DNA from: Coriobacteriia bacterium
GTDB lineage: Bacteria > Actinomycetota > Coriobacteriia > Coriobacteriales > QAMH01
Length of the DNA: 6,215 nucleotides
Reading direction: 5' to 3'
NCBI GenBank assembly: GCA_900756605.1
Contig: CAAEKX010000318.1
Location: forward strand, 1-6,215
Under the pieces are notes generated by a model. It saw nothing but the letters and a program-made list of their open reading frames with translations. It was not told the origin of the DNA and did not search any database. The first letter of the stretch is position 1; the number at the start of each line of letters is the position of its first letter. A program made the position numbers and the translations under genes. This document shows positions 1 through 4,185 of this stretch, one piece after another.

Positions 1-767
1 CCCGCCATGGGCGAGCCCGAAAGGTACGCATCGATACGCGGTGCCCAGTCGCTCACGAAATCGGACTTGTCCGCCGACCAGCCCACATGCGAGGCGCTGG
101 CCGATGATGCCGCGTTGCTTGCCGCACTCGCGGCTTCCTTCTCGTCGGCGCTCGCCGAATCCGAATTGATGACGTACTGGCTTGCCTGTTGCTCGGCAGC
201 CTGAGCGGCGGCGGCTCGGGCTGCCACGCGCTCGCGAGCCTCGCGGGCTTGTTGCAGCGAATCGAGCGCATCCTGAGCGGCCTTGTCGACGTTCGCCTTG
301 TCGTTTGCAAGCTTCTCTCGAGCATTCTTGAGCTCGGACTCCATTTGGATAGCGCTCTGGATCTCCGTCGTGTTGTACTCGATAATCCAATTGTACGAAT
401 CGACAATCGCAAGCATGTCGGTGACGCTCGTCGACTCGAGCAGCATCATGAGCACGCTCGAGGAGTCGTATTCGTACTTGTAGAGCGCTCGTATGCTCTC
501 GTCAGAACGCTCGCGCTGGGCCGGAAGCTTGGCTTCGAGCTCCGCTATACGCGCATCGAGTGTCGCTATCTCGGCCGTTAGCTCTTCCTGGCGCGAGATG
601 GCGTCGTTATAGGCATCGGCACTGGACTTGACTTGTGCCTCGAGAGCCTCAGCTTCTTCATCTGCGAGGGATGTCTGCACAAACCCGCCGCTGGCAAGAC
701 AAACCACAAGCGCTAACAAAGATGAAAGCGCGAGGATGATGCCTCGGTTGAGTGCATGTTGCAGCAA
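1..767 (-). CDS. Secreted coiled-coil protein, PcsB/CwlO-like N-terminal region (C-terminus beyond window)
   Basis: The visible 255 residues begin at a TTG codon at 767; the gene runs off the left edge. The start is chosen because an in-frame TGA lies four codons upstream, no in-frame ATG precedes the hydrophobic segment, and GAGG sits 7 nt before the TTG. Residues 1-35 look like a Sec signal peptide: Arg8, a hydrophobic core at about 10-30, and a plausible cleavage site after SLA (33-35). Residues 36-90 and 135-200 are charged, Ala/Glu/Gln-rich heptad-like coiled coils. Between them lies ALYKYEYDSSSVLMMLLES, then DMLAIVDSY, resembling the hinge of PcsB/CwlO-type cell-wall hydrolase regulators. 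An Ala/Ser-rich linker (about 201-228) leads to DWAPRIDAYLSGSPMAG at the edge, where a lytic domain would be expected; this is inference, since the domain is not visible. Likely exported and acting in the cell wall. The exact product is not identified. Confidence 0.8.
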   Translation of the reverse strand, partial: MLQHALNRGIILALSSLLALVVCLASGGFVQTSLADEEAEALEAQVKSSADAYNDAISRQEELTAEIATLDARIAELEAKLPAQRERSDESIRALYKYEYDSSSVLMMLLESTSVTDMLAIVDSYNWIIEYNTTEIQSAIQMESELKNAREKLANDKANVDKAAQDALDSLQQAREARERVAARAAAAQAAEQQASQYVINSDSASADEKEAASAASNAASSASASHVGWSADKSDFVSDWAPRIDAYLSGSPMA

Positions 768-774
768 GAAATAA

Positions 775-778
775 CCTC
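775..778 (-). promoter_or_regulatory. Ribosome binding site deciding the TTG start
   Basis: GAGG on the minus strand is separated by 7 nt (TTATTTC) from the TTG at 767. It supports TTG over the ATG at 780, which lies in a different frame that soon meets a stop. Confidence 0.65.
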
Positions 779-811
779 ATTTACGCTTCGTTTACGTGCA
801 TGCGGGATATA

Positions 812-840
812 ACTGTAGCGTAAGCTAGCAATATGCTCAA
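812..840 (-). promoter_or_regulatory. Candidate housekeeping promoter for the coiled-coil gene
   Basis: On the minus strand TTGAGC (840-835) is followed after 17 nt by TACAGT (817-812), a fair match to the TTGACA/TATAAT sigma-70/sigma-A pattern with ideal spacing. Transcription would start near 805, giving a 5' untranslated leader of about 38 nt before the TTG start. A 10-bp palindrome, GTTCGCGAAC, lies upstream at 888-897 with unknown meaning. Confidence 0.5.
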
Positions 841-928
841 AAGTCGTCACATTCCCTACATATCCGCTTCACAACTGCGAAAGAGGCGTTCGCGAACAAC
901 CCCGTCCCATCAAAAGGGGGATACATAT

Positions 929-966
929 AAAAATGAGACAGTTGCTCAGAGCAACTGTCTCATTTT
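929..966 (-). terminator. Rho-independent terminator of serC
   Basis: A perfect 17-bp stem (930-946 with 950-966) closes on a 3-nt loop. Read on the minus strand, it ends in a T-run continuing into TTTTTATAT, the usual intrinsic-terminator form. It lies about 40 nt past the serC stop. The arms are themselves A/T-rich at their ends, so it could work weakly on the plus strand too, but no plus-strand gene enters it. Confidence 0.9.
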
Positions 967-971
967 CGAAG

Positions 972-1004
972 CCAGACAAACATGCCCCGGCGACTTTTGT
1001 CTGG
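972..1004 (-). repeat. Inverted repeat (hairpin) directly after the serC stop
   Basis: CCAGACAAA and TTTGTCTGG form a perfect 9-bp stem with a 15-nt GC-rich loop. The stem starts at the base immediately after the TAA stop of serC. It has no T-run, so it is not a terminator by itself. It may protect the 3' end or pause the polymerase ahead of the true terminator at 929-966. Confidence 0.6.
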
Positions 1005-2087
1005 TTATTTGTTGTTGGCCGCCTCGAACTCGCGCATGAAGTCGACGAGCGCCTGCACGCCCTCGATCGGCATAGCGTTGTAGATGCTCGCGCGCATGCC
1101 GCCCACGCTGCGATGGCCCTTGATGTTGGCCAGGCCAGCGGCAGTCGCCTCGGCGATGAACTTCTTGTCGAGATCTTCGTCGCCCGTGATGAACGGCACG
1201 TTCATGATGGAGCGGTCCTTGGGATTGACCGTGCTCGAGAAAAGATCGCTCGCGTCGAGGTAGTCGTAGAGAAGCTTGGCCTTGGCCTCGTTGCGCTCCT
1301 TCATGACCTCGAGGCCGCCCAGCTCCTTGATCCACTTGAACACGAGGCCGCACACGTAGATGCCGTAGCTCGGCGGCGTGTTGTAGAGGCTGCCGCTGTC
1401 CGCATGCGTCTTGAAACGCAGCATGGTGGGCACGCCGGGAAGGTCGTCGGGGATGAGGTCCTCGCGCACGATGACGATCTGCACGCCAGCCGGGCCGCAG
1501 TTCTTCTGCACGCCGGCGTGGATGAGGCCGTACTTGCTCACGTCGACCGGCTCGGAGAGGAACATGGAGCTCTGATCGGAGACAAGCACGTGACCCTTGG
1601 TGTTGGGCAAGGTATAGATGCGATTGCCGTAAACGGTCTCGTTCTCGCAGATGTAGACGAAGGACGCATCATCGCGAATGTCGAGGTCGGAGAGGTCGGG
1701 AATCCACGAGAAGTTGTCGCCCTCGCCGTTGACCAACAGCTTGGGATCACCGAGGATCTGGGCCTCCTTGTATGCCTTCTTGGACCAACCGCCGGTGACG
1801 ATGTAGTCGGCCTTGCCGTTGGTGGCGAGGTTCATGAACACCGATGCGAAGAGCAGGGAGTCACCACCCTGCAGGAAGAGCACCTTGTAGTTGTCCGGAA
1901 TGGACAACAGCTCACGCAGGTCTTGCTCGGCCTCGGTGATGATCTTCGTGAACGCAGCCGAACGATGGCTCATCTCCATGACGGACATGCCGGTGCCCTC
2001 GTAATCGAGCATCTCGCTCGCCGCTTGTTTCAGGACCTCCTCGGGGAGAACCGCCGGACCGGCGGAGAAATTGTACACGCGTGCCAT
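1005..2087 (-). CDS. serC: Phosphoserine aminotransferase
   Basis: Encodes 360 residues, the normal length for SerC. It is a cytosolic PLP enzyme that transaminates 3-phosphohydroxypyruvate with glutamate to give 3-phosphoserine, the second step of serine synthesis; SerC enzymes can also act in pyridoxal phosphate synthesis. The N-terminus MARVYNFSAGPAVLPEEVL is the family signature. Other visible features are QGGDSLLF (73-80), TGGWSKKA (98-105) with the cofactor-stacking Trp101, VSDQSS (169-174) with Asp171 for the pyridine nitrogen, and HAGVQKNCGPAG (190-201) with Lys195 as the Schiff-base lysine. GHRSVGGMRASIYNAMP near the C-terminus carries phosphate- and substrate-binding residues. An in-frame extension to 2171 exists, but the ATG at 2087 fits the family start and follows an AGGA Shine-Dalgarno sequence about 10 nt upstream. 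No serA is adjacent in the window. Nothing in the sequence suggests damage. Confidence 0.97.
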   Translation of the reverse strand: MARVYNFSAGPAVLPEEVLKQAASEMLDYEGTGMSVMEMSHRSAAFTKIITEAEQDLRELLSIPDNYKVLFLQGGDSLLFASVFMNLATNGKADYIVTGGWSKKAYKEAQILGDPKLLVNGEGDNFSWIPDLSDLDIRDDASFVYICENETVYGNRIYTLPNTKGHVLVSDQSSMFLSEPVDVSKYGLIHAGVQKNCGPAGVQIVIVREDLIPDDLPGVPTMLRFKTHADSGSLYNTPPSYGIYVCGLVFKWIKELGGLEVMKERNEAKAKLLYDYLDASDLFSSTVNPKDRSIMNVPFITGDEDLDKKFIAEATAAGLANIKGHRSVGGMRASIYNAMPIEGVQALVDFMREFEAANNK

Positions 2088-2107
2088 GGGTTGATGTTCC
2101 TTTCGTC

Positions 2108-2119
2108 CAACTACAGTTG
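2108..2119. repeat. Short inverted repeat in the serC leader
   Basis: CAACT-AC-AGTTG forms a 12-bp near-palindrome between the proposed -10 element and the serC ribosome binding site. It could be an operator or a small RNA hairpin; the function is unknown. Confidence 0.35.
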
Positions 2120-2126
2120 ATAATCT

Positions 2127-2190
2127 GCACATACTAGCACTTCGATAAACACGACTATGTGCAAAAAGCACAGAGTAGCCAATGTGCTAC
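2127..2190. promoter_or_regulatory. Cluster of four TGTGC/GCACA half-sites around the serC promoter
   Basis: The pentamer TGTGC or its complement occurs at 2127-2131, 2158-2162, 2168-2172 and 2183-2187, in alternating orientation. The middle pair forms TGTGC-AAAAA-GCACA (2158-2172). Another inverted repeat, GTAGC-N6-GCTAC (2175-2190), overlaps the last one. The first half-site touches the proposed -10 element, as an operator would. No cognate regulator is identifiable in the window. Confidence 0.35.
2131..2139 (-). promoter_or_regulatory. Candidate extended -10 promoter element for serC
   Basis: On the minus strand TGCTAGTAT combines an extended TGN motif with the hexamer TAGTAT. It would start transcription near 2124, leaving a leader of about 37 nt. 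No good -35 hexamer lies at 16-18 nt; TTGCAC occurs 22 nt upstream, which is too far. The extended -10 is therefore the only support. Confidence 0.4.
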
Positions 2191-2194
2191 GACA

Positions 2195-2221
2195 AAGGGG
2201 CCGGGCAGCGCCCGACCCCTT
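2195..2221 (-). terminator. GC-rich hairpin terminator after hpf
   Basis: A 12-position stem (2195-2206 with 2210-2221) with one mismatch and a 3-nt loop begins 27 nt after the hpf stop. On the minus strand it is followed by a short TTTGTCGT tract. The stem is very stable but the T-run is weak, so some read-through toward serC is possible. Confidence 0.65.
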
Positions 2222-2248
2222 GCTCAAAACGATGGCGTGTCTTATTGC

Positions 2249-2824
2249 CTAGACATTGATAATCGGCCTGATGATGCCGTAACCGCCATTCTTGCGATGG
2301 TAGATGACCTGGATCTGATGCGCGTCCTGGTCGAAGTAGACGAAGAAGTCATGGCCGAGCAGGTCGGTCTGGACAAGCGCGTGCTCCTCGGTCATCGGCT
2401 CCATTTCGACTTCCTTCAGGCGCACGAGCAAGTCGTCGTCTTCCTCCGGCTCGGTCGGGATGACATCGGGAATATCCAGCTCGTCGGGCTGGAGATGGCG
2501 GATGCTGCCCCTGCCGCCACGACGCTCCACGATCCTCGTCTTGTACTTGCGCAGCTGGCGCGCAACCTTGTCGGATGCCAGGTCGATGGCCGCGTACATG
2601 TCCTCGGCGGACTCGGCCACGCGGATGACGGCGCCCTTGGCGTTGACCGTGACCTCGCAAATGGCATTGAGTGAAATGGCCGGGTTCTTCTCGGTACGCA
2701 GAACGACCTCTGCGTCCATGGCGGCGCTATCGAACACCTCGAGCGAGCGCCCGATCTTCTCGTCAACGTAATCCTTGATAGCGGGAGTGACGTTCATCTT
2801 TCGTCCCGAAACTGTGATAGCCAT
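2249..2824 (-). CDS. hpf: Long-form ribosome hibernation promoting factor (Hpf/RaiA, S30AE family)
   Basis: Encodes 191 residues, typical of long-form Hpf. The protein binds the small subunit near the decoding centre and pairs two ribosomes into inactive 100S dimers in slow-growing or starved cells. Residues 1-100 form the S30AE domain: MAITVSGRKMNVTPAIKDYV, VVLRTEKNP, then EVTVNAKGAVIRVAESAEDM, AIDLASDKVARQL and the basic tail RKYKTRIVERRGGRG. An acidic linker (about 112-132) leads to the C-terminal dimerisation domain, with MTEEHALVQTDLLGHDFFVYF (144-164) and YHRKNGGYGIIRP (175-187). The ATG at 2824 is chosen over a longer in-frame reading because it matches the family N-terminus and has a perfect AAGGAGG six nucleotides upstream. 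The 31-nt gap from the preceding lipoprotein gene suggests co-transcription. The end lies 27 nt before a hairpin terminator. Confidence 0.96.
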   Translation of the reverse strand: MAITVSGRKMNVTPAIKDYVDEKIGRSLEVFDSAAMDAEVVLRTEKNPAISLNAICEVTVNAKGAVIRVAESAEDMYAAIDLASDKVARQLRKYKTRIVERRGGRGSIRHLQPDELDIPDVIPTEPEEDDDLLVRLKEVEMEPMTEEHALVQTDLLGHDFFVYFDQDAHQIQVIYHRKNGGYGIIRPIINV

Positions 2825-2830
2825 GGTAAA

Positions 2831-2837
2831 CCTCCTT
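2831..2837 (-). promoter_or_regulatory. Strong Shine-Dalgarno sequence of hpf
   Basis: AAGGAGG, an essentially full anti-16S complement, lies 6 nt ahead of the ATG at 2824. It fixes the start of hpf and predicts efficient translation. Confidence 0.85.
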
Positions 2838-2855
2838 GATCGTGGGTTGTTCGTT

Positions 2856-3857
2856 CTACTCGTCGCCGGATTGTGCGCCCGTATCCTCCTCACCTGGGGT
2901 TTCCGGCGTATCGGGGTTGGGTTCCTCGGGATTATCCGGTTCTGTTGACACGCCGATGCCAAATGCCTTGGCCGGCAGCGTCGCCAGATCGGTCTTTCCT
3001 GCAAGAAGCGTATCGCCATCGGTACCAAGCCACTTGGTTGCGATGACACGCATGACGCCGTTCTCGTTGATCGTCTTGATGGCGGTATTGACACCGCTCG
3101 AAAGCGCGGAGTTCTGCGTGAGCGTCACAGCGTAGATGGGCGTGACGCAATCCGCGCCCAGGAAGCCCATGCGAATGACATTCTCGTAGTTGCGCGCGAA
3201 GTAGTCGCCGATGACCGCATCGGTCACCAGGAACTTCTGCTCGCCATTGTTGAGCGCATCAAATGCCGCCTGCATGGTGGGCATGGCAACGATCTTGTCG
3301 ATGCCGAGAAGCTCCTGCATCTTGCTCGCTCCAGTCGTATCGGCCTGGACGAGCACCTTGGCGGTGCCAGCAGCCGTCTGCGCTGCGACATCCTCGATGG
3401 AAACGGGACGGTTGGTGCTCAGGCAAAACAGCGAGAGGCCATCCGTCAGGTATGGATCGCTGTAGGTAACGAGGTCGCCCGTGCCGGACTTGGTGAGCCC
3501 GAGAGCAACATCGACCTGCTTGTTGCTGAGCGCGAAGCGACCGCTCGACCCGACGTCGATAATCTGCATGCGCAAGCCGAGCTCCTGGGCGACGGCCGCG
3601 GCAACGTCGACGTCAATGCCAACGGTCTGGTTGCTCGAATTGGTGCCGCCATACGGTGAGTTGCTCGTGTTGATGCCCACGGTGAGCACGCCCTCTGTGA
3701 TGGTTGCCGAGGCATCCAGCTTAGGCGTGAGGTTGCTCTCAACCTGCGTCTTGGTTTGAAGCTGGCATGCGGACAGCCCGACCACGGCAAGCATGCACAC
3801 GGCAAGCGCCATGATGATCGAGGTTATTGTCTTGTGTTTGATTTGCTTTGCGAACAT
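2856..3857 (-). CDS. Lipoprotein solute-binding protein of the SBP_bac_3 type
   Basis: Encodes 333 residues. The N-terminus has lysines, a hydrophobic core at about 11-28, and the lipobox LSAC with Cys31, so the protein is probably lipid-anchored outside the membrane. The body follows family-3 binding proteins of polar amino acid ABC importers: EGVLTVGINTSNSPYG (55-70), GIDVDVAAAVAQELG (80-94), TYSDPYLTDG (131-140), DAVIGDY (213-219) and ENGVMRVIATKWLG (265-278). The Arg that normally contacts the ligand carboxylate just before the SDPY motif is absent; the segment reads LTKSGTGDLVTYSDPY. Residues 304-333 form an unusual Pro/Glu/Asp-rich tail. No permease or ATPase gene is nearby, so it is an orphan here. 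The ATG at 3857 has GGAG 4 nt upstream and gives a good signal peptide; an in-frame CTG at 3881 behind a stronger site is possible. The ligand is unknown, and a sensory role is possible. Confidence 0.88.
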   Translation of the reverse strand: MFAKQIKHKTITSIIMALAVCMLAVVGLSACQLQTKTQVESNLTPKLDASATITEGVLTVGINTSNSPYGGTNSSNQTVGIDVDVAAAVAQELGLRMQIIDVGSSGRFALSNKQVDVALGLTKSGTGDLVTYSDPYLTDGLSLFCLSTNRPVSIEDVAAQTAAGTAKVLVQADTTGASKMQELLGIDKIVAMPTMQAAFDALNNGEQKFLVTDAVIGDYFARNYENVIRMGFLGADCVTPIYAVTLTQNSALSSGVNTAIKTINENGVMRVIATKWLGTDGDTLLAGKTDLATLPAKAFGIGVSTEPDNPEEPNPDTPETPGEEDTGAQSGDE

Positions 3858-3861
3858 CTTG

Positions 3862-3896
3862 CTCCGTTTTTCATGGGCCAGTGAAAGTGCTCCTCC
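3862..3896 (-). promoter_or_regulatory. Two ribosome binding sites ahead of the binding-protein gene
   Basis: GGAG at 3865-3862 lies 4 nt before the ATG at 3857. A stronger GGAGGAG at 3896-3890 lies 8 nt before an in-frame CTG (3881), 15 nt before an out-of-frame ATG (3874) that opens a 16-codon ORF, and 32 nt before the chosen ATG. Either the CTG is used, adding eight residues, or GGAGGAG is a standby or regulatory site. Confidence 0.45.
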
Positions 3897-3946
3897 CAAC
3901 TGACCTGGTTTTTGACCCCACACTCGCATACAGAAACTTTTGCCTG

Positions 3947-3952
3947 ATACTA
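3947..3952 (-). promoter_or_regulatory. Possible -10 element for the lipoprotein-hpf unit
   Basis: TAGTAT on the minus strand is the same hexamer proposed for serC. It would start RNA near 3940, with a leader of about 83 nt. No convincing -35 element is present, so this is weak. Confidence 0.25.
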
Positions 3953-3981
3953 TCTCACTACTCATTTTCTCGCCCGGGCCA

Positions 3982-4151
3982 CCGTATGTGACCATAACGG
4001 ACGGTACGTCTTACCCCTAAGATGCGCCATGCTCACGGACAGGAAACCCTGCCCGCTTACGTGGATCCTTTCGACCGCATCTGCCTTGGACTAGAGCTGT
4101 TTTACCAGCTCGCAACCACAGACTTGGGAGGAGCGGTTCTAGTGTATCACG
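3982..4151 (-). ncRNA. Candidate structured RNA upstream of the lipoprotein and hpf genes
   Basis: Most of the 313-bp gap holds no protein gene but several hairpins: 4133-4138 with 4114-4119 (6 bp, 13-nt CU-rich loop), 4106-4111 with 4094-4099 (6 bp perfect, loop GTAAAA), a 7-bp helix 4076-4082 with 4020-4026 enclosing an 8-bp hairpin 4048-4055 with 4036-4043 (loop GTTT), and 3993-4000 with 3982-3988 (7 bp, one bulge). A 5-bp hairpin with GGGG loop (4018-4022 with 4009-4013) would compete with the 7-bp helix. The two stems with a non-Watson-Crick position have a G-U pair on the minus strand but an A-C mismatch on the plus strand, favouring minus-strand RNA. No tRNA, SRP, RNase P or tmRNA signature is evident. 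Position upstream of hpf/raiA recalls the raiA RNA class, but I cannot verify a match. It could be a leader or an independent RNA; the ends are approximate. Confidence 0.4.
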
Positions 4152-4157
4152 CAGCAG

Positions 4158-4185
4158 ATAATCGCGCGGTCTAGATTCTCCGCAA
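4158..4185 (-). promoter_or_regulatory. Possible promoter in the rlmKL 3' end for the candidate RNA
   Basis: On the minus strand TTGCGG (4185-4180) and GATTAT (4163-4158) are spaced by 16 nt, a modest match to sigma-70/sigma-A. It would start RNA near 4151, just ahead of the first hairpin. An alternative extended -10, TGATACACT (4149-4141), would start inside that hairpin. Confidence 0.25.

Noticed and set aside
888..897. GTTCGCGAAC palindrome as a LexA box
   Set aside because: LexA boxes in Gram-positive bacteria have the half-sites in the opposite order (GAAC-N4-GTTC), so this does not match.
833..1039. Plus-strand ORF of 68 codons in the serC-coiled-coil gap
   Set aside because: It runs through the terminator hairpin and into serC, with no ribosome binding site and no domain signature.
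933..2120. Plus-strand ORF of 395 codons
   Set aside because: It lies antisense across all of serC and begins inside the serC terminator hairpin. Its His/Val/Ala/Asp-rich translation is typical of a shadow frame.
2159..2674. Plus-strand ORF of 171 codons
   Set aside because: It is antisense to hpf and runs through the hpf terminator, with no recognisable domain.
4060..4118. tRNA-like or SRP RNA-like elements in the intergenic region
   Set aside because: GAGC-loop-GCTC resembles a D-arm and CCAAGGCAGATG also occurs in E. coli 4.5S RNA, but no acceptor, anticodon or T arm and no conserved SRP apical loop follow.
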